Under the pieces are notes generated by a model that searched no databases, was not told the origin of the DNA, and saw only the letters and a program-made list of their open reading frames with translations. The position numbers and the translations under genes are program-made. Shown in pieces: positions 17,833-25,599 of a DNA stretch of 64,000 nucleotides. The stretch is from positions 5,952,001 to 6,016,000 of the forward strand of contig NZ_CP107006.1 of assembly GCF_022867795.2 (NCBI RefSeq), given 5' to 3'. The stretch comes from Chitinophaga horti. GTDB taxonomy: Bacteria; Bacteroidota; Bacteroidia; Chitinophagales; Chitinophagaceae. The first letter of the stretch is position 1; every line of letters starts with the position of its first letter.

Positions 17833-18345
17833 TTAACCGGCAGTTGCGGTAAACGTAATTTGCGTGGTGTAATCACCTGCCGGTTTACCAATAAACGCTG
17901 CATTGTTTGCATCTGTGCTGTACTGCAGATTGATGTTCTTCAGGATAGCTGCAGGTGCGCTCGTAACAATGTTTTGATCGGTGGTCGACAGACTTACCTG
18001 CGATGGTGTTCCAATGCCTGTAGTTCCTGTTGGCTGTACTTTTACGTTGCTTACAGGAATACTGTTAGAGCCATTGGTAAGATCAGCGGTAGCTGCTTTT
18101 ACTTTGATCGTATAAGCAGAAGTGCTCGTTACCGTAAGCGCATTCGGATAGGTGACAGATACCCCATTCGCGTAGTCTGCTGCGTTCGCAAACACTAAGG
18201 TCGGGTTTGTCTCGTTAACAGTCATAGTCAATACTGCAACCAATCTTACAGTAAGTGTGGCGTTCTGGGCTTTCACATTTTTGGAGGTGGTTAGGCCGGC
18301 CACAACAATCAGCATAGCGATAATTATTCTGCTTGGGTTTTTCAT
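17833..18345 (-). CDS. Secreted pilin-like subunit (DUF4402-like), presumed major subunit
   Basis: 170 residues with a signal peptide ending near KNVKAQ (residue 26). The mature N terminus NATLTVRLVAVLTMTVN alternates hydrophobic and polar residues, as expected of a donor-strand extension. The remaining Ig-like region has alternating beta strands rich in Ser, Thr and Val and no cysteines, and it ends PAGDYTTQITFTATAG. It shares its whole domain order with the protein at 16432. As first gene of the minus-strand operon, followed by a strong hairpin, it is the likely major subunit. Polymerisation is an inference, and a non-polymerised secreted protein is possible. Confidence 0.75.
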   Translation of the reverse strand: MKNPSRIIIAMLIVVAGLTTSKNVKAQNATLTVRLVAVLTMTVNETNPTLVFANAADYANGVSVTYPNALTVTSTSAYTIKVKAATADLTNGSNSIPVSNVKVQPTGTTGIGTPSQVSLSTTDQNIVTSAPAAILKNINLQYSTDANNAAFIGKPAGDYTTQITFTATAG

Positions 18346-18396
18346 GAGAATGAAAATTTAGGTACATGATTCTGCGGCAAATGTGCGCATTTTTTT

Positions 18397-18412
18397 TGTG
18401 ATAAATATCACC
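18397..18412. promoter_or_regulatory. Crp/Fnr-type palindrome in divergent promoter region
   Basis: TGTGATAAATATCACC fits TGTGA-N6-TCAC(A), the operator of Crp/Fnr-family regulators, with one end mismatch. It lies in the 95-bp gap between the divergent pilin-like (18345) and usher-like (18441) genes, so one regulator could control both directions. Confidence 0.5.
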
Positions 18413-18440
18413 TACATTTATCAAAACGAACCTGCCGAAT

Positions 18441-21212
18441 ATGCCTTATGGCTTTCATTTGAAGCTATTACTCATCTATATCCTAGTCATTTTTTCAAGC
18501 AGAATTTGCTTGGGACAGGTCGTTATTTCGCTCGAAAAAGATGTGCTTCATGTAAAGGCAGGACAAACGGTTACGACTACACTACATCTTCGCAATTCGG
18601 CTACAGAAAAGGTTTCCGGTCGAGTGGTAATAAAGCCGGATGGAATTATGCTGCTCAGCAGTGATGTGCGTGAAGTAACACTTGCACCAAATGAAACACG
18701 TCCCATCGTGCTGAAATTTTTTGTGAAAGAGACGACTAACAACCGCGACAATAACAGCTGTGCTGTAAGCTTTACCTCTGCTGTCAATAACATTGGCTTA
18801 ACAAAAAAGATACGCTTTGTCGTCGAACGGAAGAGGCGGATTGTTTTGGTTGCGCAAGAGCAACCTGTATTGATGCAATCAGCGAAAGATACGGTGCGTT
18901 GGCGCGTGCAGATCATGAATCGCGGTAACAGCGAAGAGCCTTTGTCAGTGCGGTATGCAGCCATTCCGGGCGGCTTTCGTTTTATGCCTTCGCCACCGAT
19001 GTTTACACTTGCAGCAGGCATGGATACCACGGTGATCGTAAGGGCTGTGGCGGACGAGCAGCTGGGTGCCATTCAGAAACCGCAGATCAGTATATCGGTG
19101 AGTACGCCTAATAACTTGTTGCTCGCATCTGCTTACTGCATTCCACTTATTGTCTCCAACCGTTTCTCTGATCGCGCGCAGGATCTGTTACTGCAGGGCA
19201 ACTACCTGGATGTGTCTGCACGCAATCTTTTTACCGGCACGCCATTCCTGCAAACCACGCTGATGTCTGCACACGCCAATGGCAACAATGCGTTAGATGT
19301 ACGCTTACAAAGTTTGTGGTTCTATCAACAAAATCAAAGCTTCCTCACCGATAGTTACATCTATTTAAAACAAGGCGCCCTGTTCGCCAAAGCCGGCAGT
19401 ATCACAGATTTACAAGAGGTGATCCTGAACGGCCAGGGCGTGCGTGCAGGCGCGGAAATGGGTAAGGACTTGACGGCCAGTTACACGTATCTGCATGATA
19501 ATAATAACCAGCTGCGCTTCTCATCGGAGAAAGGTTCTATTAAAGTACCGCGGGTGACAACGCATGCGGTCGACTTAGACTTCACCCGCGAGCAGGGCTT
19601 TAGTTTTCATACACAGGCCATGTACCGGGAAGATGGGAGGGAAGGTCTTACGTCGCGGCTCGGCTCTCTGAGCTGGCAGTACAACGAGCAACAACTCATC
19701 AACCTGCGGGGCGTTGTTGGCTTTAGTGATGAGACGGTCGACTCCACCGGTAAACGTTACACCGCTGCCGCGGGTGGACTCGACATCACCGGCACAGCGG
19801 GGCGTTATTCCTGGGTATCTTCCAATTATGTGTCGGGCCGGCATTACGCAGGTTTCCGGCGGGGGCATCGCTTTTTCGACGAACGCTTTAACATGTTATT
19901 AACCGAAAAGCTGCAACTAGGCGTGCGGTATTTTCAACAGGCCAATGCACCTGCGCTGATGAATGAACTCGTTTACAACTTCCTGCCCGAAAGTGATGAG
20001 CAGGAATCGGGCGAAGTATCCTTACGCATCATGCCATCTCCGAATTTTAGTGTAACGTTAAGGCCATATCGTAACTGGCAACGTGTGAACTATCGTCCGC
20101 AAAGCATCCCCGATTTCAGTTCGGTGAGCGACCGCCTGGCAATGGATATATTATGGCAAACGCCATCCGGTTTTTTCGCTACTACTACTTATGATATCGG
20201 TAGCACGCAGTACAATATTAATCGCGCGAAGGCGAATGTGTTTCAGTCGCACCGGTTAAATATGAACCTCGGTTACAGCTGGTTTTCGTTTTCCGGCTGG
20301 GGGCAAATTGCGCCTTACTACCTGCGCGAGTATGTCAACATGGACCGGGTGTACCAAACCTATCGCACGCTGCAATTCGGCCCCACCTTCCAGAAAACTT
20401 TCCTGAAAGGGCAGCTGCAAACAATGGCCACTGCGCAATGGATTTACCAGGATGCGCTGCCCGGATGGATGTCTATTTACACCGGCCGTGCAGCCTGGCA
20501 GGCGGCGAAACACTGGCTGGTGCACGCCGATTACTCGCTCTTAGGTCCGGGCAGGTACGACTTCTCCAACCTGAGCGCCGGCGTGAGTTTCCTGTTCGGT
20601 AAACCTATCGGTACGCCCAGGCCGGCGCGGCACCGACTCAGTTTCTACGAAGACCGTAATAATAACGACGTGCGCGATGCCGGCGAGCCGGGCCTAAAGG
20701 GCGTATTGGTGCATGTAGGGGAACATGGCCTCGTGTCCGGAGAAGATGGCAACGTGGTATATGAAAGCTCCAATAGTGAGGAGCGCATCGCCCGCGTGGC
20801 CGCGCCTGGTGGCTGGATGACTGATGGGCAGTTACTACTTCCCGCAGGCCGTGGTGTACGGGCGTTGTCGGTGCCGATGAAGAAGAGTGCGGGCATTACC
20901 GGCCAGGTGCAATGGGAAAAAGGTCGCTACAGTCAGTACGCGCAGTCGTCGCAAGGTTGGCTGGTAGAGGCAACGGGCGGCAGCGGTAAGCTTTACCAGG
21001 CGTATGTTTCGAACGAAGGCCGCTTCAGACTGTGGTTGCCGCCGGGCGTTTACGATGTAGCGCTGCGGCAGGTGCAGCCTACGGGCAACTTCCACGGCAT
21101 CCCTTCGCAGGTGGTGGTGTTGAACGGACATGAGGAAGCAACGCTCCAATTCCGGGTAAAGGAAAACGAAGGTGGGGCGATAATTAAACACTTTGGGAAA
21201 ACGAACAAATAG
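18441..21212 (+). CDS. Usher-like outer-membrane beta-barrel protein with Ig-like and SdrD/CnaB-like domains
   Basis: 923 residues with a signal peptide ending near SRICLG (residue 26). Residues 27-125 and 130-230 are two Ig-like domains; the first resembles the chaperone's N-terminal strand pattern. Residues from about 240 to 715 are an array of amphipathic strands rich in aromatics, typical of a large outer-membrane barrel. Around 735-815 is an SdrD/CnaB-like domain with the acidic motif EDRNNNDVRDAGEPGLKG, and 820-915 is a last beta domain. The order N-domain, barrel, two C-terminal beta domains parallels pilus ushers. It is divergent from a chaperone and two pilin-like genes. No separate plug domain is evident. 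Function as an usher is inferred. Confidence 0.7.
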   Translation: MPYGFHLKLLLIYILVIFSSRICLGQVVISLEKDVLHVKAGQTVTTTLHLRNSATEKVSGRVVIKPDGIMLLSSDVREVTLAPNETRPIVLKFFVKETTNNRDNNSCAVSFTSAVNNIGLTKKIRFVVERKRRIVLVAQEQPVLMQSAKDTVRWRVQIMNRGNSEEPLSVRYAAIPGGFRFMPSPPMFTLAAGMDTTVIVRAVADEQLGAIQKPQISISVSTPNNLLLASAYCIPLIVSNRFSDRAQDLLLQGNYLDVSARNLFTGTPFLQTTLMSAHANGNNALDVRLQSLWFYQQNQSFLTDSYIYLKQGALFAKAGSITDLQEVILNGQGVRAGAEMGKDLTASYTYLHDNNNQLRFSSEKGSIKVPRVTTHAVDLDFTREQGFSFHTQAMYREDGREGLTSRLGSLSWQYNEQQLINLRGVVGFSDETVDSTGKRYTAAAGGLDITGTAGRYSWVSSNYVSGRHYAGFRRGHRFFDERFNMLLTEKLQLGVRYFQQANAPALMNELVYNFLPESDEQESGEVSLRIMPSPNFSVTLRPYRNWQRVNYRPQSIPDFSSVSDRLAMDILWQTPSGFFATTTYDIGSTQYNINRAKANVFQSHRLNMNLGYSWFSFSGWGQIAPYYLREYVNMDRVYQTYRTLQFGPTFQKTFLKGQLQTMATAQWIYQDALPGWMSIYTGRAAWQAAKHWLVHADYSLLGPGRYDFSNLSAGVSFLFGKPIGTPRPARHRLSFYEDRNNNDVRDAGEPGLKGVLVHVGEHGLVSGEDGNVVYESSNSEERIARVAAPGGWMTDGQLLLPAGRGVRALSVPMKKSAGITGQVQWEKGRYSQYAQSSQGWLVEATGGSGKLYQAYVSNEGRFRLWLPPGVYDVALRQVQPTGNFHGIPSQVVVLNGHEEATLQFRVKENEGGAIIKHFGKTNK

Positions 21213-21540
21213 GTCGGGCTCGGTGTTGTAATTCAGTTAAAAGTGCAGAAAGTCAGTCTGGGTAAGGGTTATAGCAGTTGTGGCAGGTTCACTCCAATGC
21301 AGTGGCTAAGTTTTTGTTTAATTAATGTTAAAGCAACAAACGCATAACGAGAAAATATTTCTTAAACGGGTCAAACCGTGATTGAACAATTCTCGTAGAT
21401 AACTGTTGTTAAATAAATTAAGTTCTTATATAACTGTGTTTTAATTAGGAAAAGTAAGGAAACCTTACTAACTTGATTTTCAATAAAATAATCTAGCCGT
21501 AGGCTATTTAAAGATACTCTAAAGTTGGCATAGGTTATGA
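21213..21540. other. AT-rich gene-free stretch
   Basis: About 330 bp without a plausible gene on either strand and much richer in A+T than its neighbours. It holds a perfect 7-bp inverted repeat AGTAAGG-AAA-CCTTACT (21453-21469), and its right edge is a terminator hairpin at 21541. It could be the trailer of the usher-like transcript, an RNA gene or a decayed region. Confidence 0.5.
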
Positions 21541-21577
21541 AAACCTGTGAGTTTTTTAGCTCGCAGGTTTATTTTTT
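21541..21577 (+). terminator. Rho-independent terminator
   Basis: AAACCTGTGAG, loop TTTTTTAG, CTCGCAGGTTT, then ATTTTTTTAT. It lies 330 nt after the usher-like stop, so it ends either a long trailer or a separate short transcript from the AT-rich stretch. Confidence 0.8.
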
Positions 21578-21600
21578 TATCAGCTTCTGTAAAATAATTA

Positions 21601-21636
21601 AGCCGCCGTTGTGTCACTCACTTCGGCGGCTTTTTC
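21601..21636 (+). repeat. 22-bp interspersed repeat, copy 2, with complete hairpin
   Basis: AGCCGCCG (21601-21608), TTGTGTCACTCACTT, then CGGCGGCT (21624-21631) and TTTT. Here the repeat forms a full terminator-like hairpin with an 8-bp GC stem. The other copies (2166, 31160) keep the first arm and loop only. Confidence 0.8.
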
Positions 21637-21659
21637 TATGATCATCAATCGAAAATATT

Positions 21660-21809
21660 CGTCATGGCGAGCGAAGCGCGGCCACCTTCGTGCGCAGGCT
21701 TCGCTCCTGTAATTTAATGTTGCCAGACACTACGATGTCGGAGACGGGAGCGTATGTTCGCTTCATTTCATTCGAGATGTCGAAGACAATGATGATGCGC
21801 AGTATGACG
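21660..21809. repeat. CGTCAT-bounded palindromic repeat element
   Basis: The element begins CGTCATGGCGAGCGAAGCG and ends ATGACG (21804-21809), so its ends are inverted copies. An internal 29-bp stretch (21743-21771, GACGGGAGCG...TTTCAT) matches 31246-31274 in 25 of 29 positions. It has no coding potential. Confidence 0.6.
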
Positions 21810-21813
21810 ATGG

Positions 21814-21962
21814 CTTACAATAACTTCTTCATCCCCGCGCTACGCGATCTTTTGATCAGAGGACTTACAATAACTTCGTCACCCCACGCTAAGCGATCCT
21901 TTGATCAGAGGACTTACAATACCTTCTCCATCCCCACACTACGCGATCCTTTGATCAGCAAA
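21814..21962. repeat. Three tandem copies of the murF 3' end (49-50 bp units)
   Basis: Units at 21814-21863, 21864-21912 and 21913-21962, each starting CTTACAATA and containing GCGATC-TTTGATCAG. The last unit is the functional end of murF (stop codon complement at 21914-21916). The other two lie just past the stop and have diverged slightly, as expected after slippage duplication. Confidence 0.85.
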
Positions 21963-23179
21963 TGGGTGTTTTCGAACGCCTGCTGCTCCAGCCATCTTTT
22001 CGCTTCTTCTGCATTCTTCATAAAGATATATGGGTGCTTCACCTTTGCAAAATCACCCCCTACTAATACCACCGCTTTCCAATGTGTTCTTTCCAGCAGC
22101 GATACCAGTTCCTGGTGTTCTTTTTCGCTATCCTCACCCAGTTCCATCATACCGCCGAGTAACAATACTTTCTGCGCTGCATCCAATCCCGCAAAGTTCT
22201 CGATCGCCGCTTTCATACTCGATGGATTGGCGTTATAAGCGTCCATGATCACCGTATTGCTGCCTTGTTGAATGATCTGCGAACGGTTATTTGAGGGTAC
22301 GTACCCTTCAATCGCCTGTTTAATCGTAGCAGCCGGAATATTAAAATGCCGGCCGATCGCATACGCTGCCAGTGCATTTGGCAGGTTATAAGCGCCCACC
22401 AGTTGGGTGCGTATCAGGTCGTCGCCGGTTTTTACTTCGAGCAACGCTGTACCTGCTACTGCCGATCCGTTATAGTCTGCCCCTTCAATCCCATAAGTTA
22501 CCACGTGGGCAATGCCTTTGCTCATTTCGGCCAGGTAGTCGTAGCCATTGTAATAAAACACCGTACCATTGTTGGCCCGCAGGTAATCATACAGCTCGCC
22601 TTTGGCCTTCTTTACCCCTTCCGGACCGCCAAAGCCTTCCAGGTGCGCTTTGCCGATATTGGTGATAAGGCCGTGGGTAGGCAGCGCTACTTTACAATAC
22701 CCTTCGATCTCCAGCTGGTGGTTGGCGCCCATTTCTATCACGGCCATCTCAGCATCCTTTGGAATACTGAGGATGGTTAAAGGCACGCCAATGTGGTTGT
22801 TCAGGTTACCGACCGTCGCCACAGTTTTATAGGTGCTCGCCAGCACGGTTTTCACCAGCTCTTTCGTAGTGGTTTTACCGTTAGTGCCGGTAATACCAAT
22901 AAACGGGATGGTGAATTGTTTGCGGTGATGTAAGGCCAGTTGCTGTAAGGTTTCCAGGGCGTCCGGTACGAGCATCATTTTATCCGGCACAGTAAAGTAA
23001 GCTTCCTCATCCACCACGGCAAAGGCAGCACCTGACTCCAGTGCCGACTGCGCATAGGCGTTGCCGTTAAAGTTTGGTCCTTTCAGCGCAAAAAATAGAT
23101 CGCCGGACTGCAGTTTACGGGTGTCCGTTTGTATGCTTGGGTGTTGCTGGTATATATGATATAATTGCTCGATGTTCAC
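21914..23179 (-). CDS. murF: UDP-N-acetylmuramoyl-tripeptide--D-alanyl-D-alanine ligase
   Basis: 421-residue cytoplasmic enzyme that adds D-Ala-D-Ala to the UDP-MurNAc-tripeptide, completing the peptidoglycan precursor. The ATP loop GITGTNGKTTTKE starts at residue 95. EMGANHQLEIEGY and the C-terminal MurF motif DAYNANPSSMKAAIENF are intact, which identifies it as MurF rather than another Mur ligase. It is the stand-alone partner of the divergent MurF half fused to Alr at 8685. The start is GTG at 23177-23179. The last 16 codons lie inside a three-copy tandem repeat that extends beyond the stop. Confidence 0.95.
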   Translation of the reverse strand: MNIEQLYHIYQQHPSIQTDTRKLQSGDLFFALKGPNFNGNAYAQSALESGAAFAVVDEEAYFTVPDKMMLVPDALETLQQLALHHRKQFTIPFIGITGTNGKTTTKELVKTVLASTYKTVATVGNLNNHIGVPLTILSIPKDAEMAVIEMGANHQLEIEGYCKVALPTHGLITNIGKAHLEGFGGPEGVKKAKGELYDYLRANNGTVFYYNGYDYLAEMSKGIAHVVTYGIEGADYNGSAVAGTALLEVKTGDDLIRTQLVGAYNLPNALAAYAIGRHFNIPAATIKQAIEGYVPSNNRSQIIQQGSNTVIMDAYNANPSSMKAAIENFAGLDAAQKVLLLGGMMELGEDSEKEHQELVSLLERTHWKAVVLVGGDFAKVKHPYIFMKNAEEAKRWLEQQAFENTHLLIKGSRSVGMEKVL

Positions 23180-23291
23180 GTTGTATTAGTTTAATTGTAA
23201 ATATATTATCTTTCGAGGGAAAGACAACTGTTTGCAATATAAGCACGTATACAGAAAATCGTAAGGATTCAAAAAAGATAAATTAGCTAAG

Positions 23292-23666
23292 ATGATGAGA
23301 TACTTTTCCGGCCTGTTACTATTATGGGTAATCTACAGCGCCTGTACGGCCGACAAGGCCCCTAAGCCCGAAGCGCCCATCGTGGCCTGCGACACGGCGA
23401 CCATTACATCGGCACGTATATACGCCATTGTACAGCAAAACTGCACCAACTATGCCTGTCACCCCGGTGGCGGTGCACCTTCAGCTGCTAACTTCAGCTC
23501 ACAGGCGAACCTGAAGGCGTACATCAATGCAAATAAAGGGCTGTTCGCCGCCCGCGTTACCGCTGCCAATGCCGATATGCCCCAGTCACAGGGGTTTCCT
23601 GCATTGCCACGTGCCGTACGCGACTCTATCGCCTGCTGGATATCCAAAGGAATGCCAGATCAATAA
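23292..23666 (+). CDS. Small lipoprotein with atypical CX4CH cytochrome-like motif
   Basis: 124 residues. The N terminus MMRYFSGLLLLWVIYSAC is a lipoprotein signal with the lipidated cysteine at residue 18. NCTNYACHPGG contains Cys-x4-Cys-His rather than the usual CxxCH, and ADMPQSQG supplies a possible axial methionine, so the fold looks like a small cytochrome c with an expanded heme-attachment loop. The region SIACWISKGMPDQ also resembles the C terminus of such lipoproteins. It starts a tight group with YceI (19-nt gap) and a DUF5777 barrel. Heme binding is not certain. Confidence 0.65.
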   Translation: MMRYFSGLLLLWVIYSACTADKAPKPEAPIVACDTATITSARIYAIVQQNCTNYACHPGGGAPSAANFSSQANLKAYINANKGLFAARVTAANADMPQSQGFPALPRAVRDSIACWISKGMPDQ

Positions 23667-23685
23667 CCATTAAAGGAACCATGAC

Positions 23686-24231
23686 ATGAAACACCTGATC
23701 CTGCTGATGCTCTGCCTGCCCCTCGCCCTTGGCGCCACAGCGCAGGACGTGTACGCTTCGCGTAACGTAAGTTTGTCTTTCTTTTCCAAAGCGCCCATGG
23801 AAGATATTGATGCGAAAACCACGCAGTGCGTATCTGCCATCAATATCAAAACCGGTGCGGTATACTTTAAAGTGGCCGTCAACACTTTTCAATTTAAGAA
23901 GTCATTGATGCAGGAGCACTTTAACGAGAACTACCTGGAAACACATAAGTTCCCGAACGCCGAGTTCAAGGGCAAACTGCTCGATCTGCCCGATCTCACC
24001 AAGCCCGGCACCTACACGGTTACGGTAGAAGGTACGCTGGATATGCACGGCGTAAAAAAGACGTACCGCGAAAAAGGTACTTTAACCGTAGCTGTCGGCA
24101 GCATCGCTGTAAGCAGCACTTTCAAAGTGAGGGTAGCGGATCACAATATTAAAATTCCACGCCTCGTCGTGAAAAACATAGCGGAGGTCGTAGACGTAAC
24201 GGTCAGCGGCAAATACGCACCAGCCAAATAA
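23686..24231 (+). CDS. YceI family periplasmic protein
   Basis: 181 residues with a signal peptide (MKHLILLMLCLPLALGATAQ). The mature part shows the YceI lipocalin-like pattern: SFFSKAPMEDIDA, then KSLMQEHFNENYLETHKFPNAEFKG, and a final strand region DHNIKIPRLVVKNIAEVVDVTV. YceI-fold proteins bind isoprenoids or other hydrophobic chains in the periplasm. It sits between the cytochrome-like lipoprotein and the DUF5777 barrel with short gaps (19 and 22 nt), so the three are likely one transcript and perhaps one electron-transfer or quinone-related function. That link is inferred from context. Confidence 0.88.
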   Translation: MKHLILLMLCLPLALGATAQDVYASRNVSLSFFSKAPMEDIDAKTTQCVSAINIKTGAVYFKVAVNTFQFKKSLMQEHFNENYLETHKFPNAEFKGKLLDLPDLTKPGTYTVTVEGTLDMHGVKKTYREKGTLTVAVGSIAVSSTFKVRVADHNIKIPRLVVKNIAEVVDVTVSGKYAPAK

Positions 24232-24253
24232 TCAACCATATTAAAAACGCTTT

Positions 24254-25192
24254 ATGTCTTTCGTAAAAATACTTTTCGCCGCCTGCCTGTTACCTGCCGC
24301 CTGTTACGCACAGGACGATCTCAGCGGCATGTTCAAAGACTCCGCAAAACGCAGTCTGCCCGTTATCGCCACGTTCAAGTCCACCCGTATCATCAATGGC
24401 CAGTCCAACGAAACGCTCGGTAAAAACGAACTGGATTTCCGCGTAGGCCACCGTTTTGGCGATATGGCCGGCAGCAACGGCGGTGCGAAAACTTTCTTCG
24501 GGATGGATAATTCCACCGACATCCGTATTGCCTTTGAGTACGGTGTTTCCGACAATCTCACTGTGGGTATCGGCCGCAGTAAAGGTTCCGGTAACCTGTC
24601 GCAGTTATATGAGGGGTTGGTCAAATACCGGCTGCTGCAGCAAACGACCGATAACCGCATACCATTGGCCATTACGCTGTTCGGTAACGCCGTGGTAAGC
24701 GCCATGGAATCCGCCGAAGAAGAAGCCTCGCCTGCCTATTTCGGTAAGTTCAGCGATCGCATGAGTTACACGGCGCAGGCGGTGTTGGCGCGGCAGTTCG
24801 GCCATGCGTTTTCACTGGCGGTGTTGCCGACTTACGTACATCGAAATCGGGTAGGATATGCAGACATGAATGGCATGTTCGCGCTGGGCGTGGGTGGCAG
24901 ACTGCGTTTCACGAACCGCCTGGCGCTGGTGGTCGATTACTTTGTGCCCTTCCGCGATCAGGCCAGTAAGGACTTTGCCAAAACGCAAGGGATGGAGTAT
25001 TATAACTCACTGGGTGTAGGCCTCGAGATAGAGACAGGCGGCCACGTGTTTCATGTGAACTTTACCAATTCCACTGCTACGCTCGAAAACCAGTTTATAC
25101 CGGAAACCACGTCCACGTGGACGAACGGTCAGTTCCGCTGGGGTTTTAATATTTCCCGTAGATTTGACCTGGACCGGAAGCATAAACATTGA
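24254..25192 (+). CDS. DUF5777-like outer-membrane beta-barrel protein
   Basis: 312 residues with a signal peptide (MSFVKILFAACLLPAACYAQ). The mature protein has repeated amphipathic strands such as NELDFRVGHRFGD, STDIRIAFEYGVSDNLTVGIGR and GHVFHVNFTNSTATLENQFIPETT, and it ends with basic residues after a final strand. It fits the DUF5777 barrel family known from Bacteroidota, whose function is unknown. It is the third gene of the lipoprotein-YceI-barrel group. Its TGA stop overlaps the TTG start of the next gene (TTGA). Confidence 0.8.
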   Translation: MSFVKILFAACLLPAACYAQDDLSGMFKDSAKRSLPVIATFKSTRIINGQSNETLGKNELDFRVGHRFGDMAGSNGGAKTFFGMDNSTDIRIAFEYGVSDNLTVGIGRSKGSGNLSQLYEGLVKYRLLQQTTDNRIPLAITLFGNAVVSAMESAEEEASPAYFGKFSDRMSYTAQAVLARQFGHAFSLAVLPTYVHRNRVGYADMNGMFALGVGGRLRFTNRLALVVDYFVPFRDQASKDFAKTQGMEYYNSLGVGLEIETGGHVFHVNFTNSTATLENQFIPETTSTWTNGQFRWGFNISRRFDLDRKHKH

Positions 25193-25515
25193 GCATCATC
25201 ATCTGCACTATAAAAGAAAACTCCTGGGTGGCCCGACTGGCCGCCCGTAAGATGAAGTCGCCGGCTGTCGCCATCGTATTTGGTCACAAGATTCACCTGT
25301 ACGGCGCCGACCGCCAGCGCTTTCTGCGCGACGTGGCCTGGGTGCGTCATGAGGTGTGTCATGTCCGTCAATACCGCCGCCATGGCTTTTTTGGGTTTCT
25401 CGTCAGGTACCTGGCAGACTGGATACGTAATGGCTACTTCCTCAACAAGTTCGAAGTAGAGGCCCGTCAGGCGGAGCACAGCCCGGTCGTGATGCAGGAC
25501 GTCCGAATTGTATAA
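25189..25515 (+). CDS. Small DUF4157-like protein with HEVCH metal-binding motif
   Basis: 108 residues, no signal peptide. The centre has RHEVCHVRQYRRHGF, an HExxH zinc motif (His-Glu-Val-Cys-His), and downstream NKFEVEARQAE supplies a glutamate spaced as in gluzincin proteases. The region before it (ARKMKSPAVAIVFGHKIHLYG) is like DUF4157. It is a minimal metalloprotease-like domain; catalytic activity is untested and it could be an inactive binder. The start TTG overlaps the upstream stop, which suggests translational coupling. Starting at the next methionine (residue 22) would cut into the conserved N-terminal strand. Confidence 0.65.
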   Translation: MSIIICTIKENSWVARLAARKMKSPAVAIVFGHKIHLYGADRQRFLRDVAWVRHEVCHVRQYRRHGFFGFLVRYLADWIRNGYFLNKFEVEARQAEHSPVVMQDVRIV

Positions 25516-25599
25516 AGAATCGTTAAAACGCCCCCGGCCGTGGAAAATATTCGATCTCTGGGTGATTTTTCCTTATTTTTACTTACAAAGGTTGTTCCT

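Noticed and set aside
21270..21310. tRNA-like stretch with GGTTCACTCC
   Set aside because: No acceptor stem or anticodon arm can be built around it.
21814..21962. Possible CRISPR-like array
   Set aside because: The units are adjacent with no unique spacers, and one unit is the coding end of murF.
21690..22238. Plus-strand 182-codon frame across the tandem repeats and the murF end
   Set aside because: It overlaps the well-supported murF antisense and translates repeats; low-complexity Ser/Cys-rich product without motifs.
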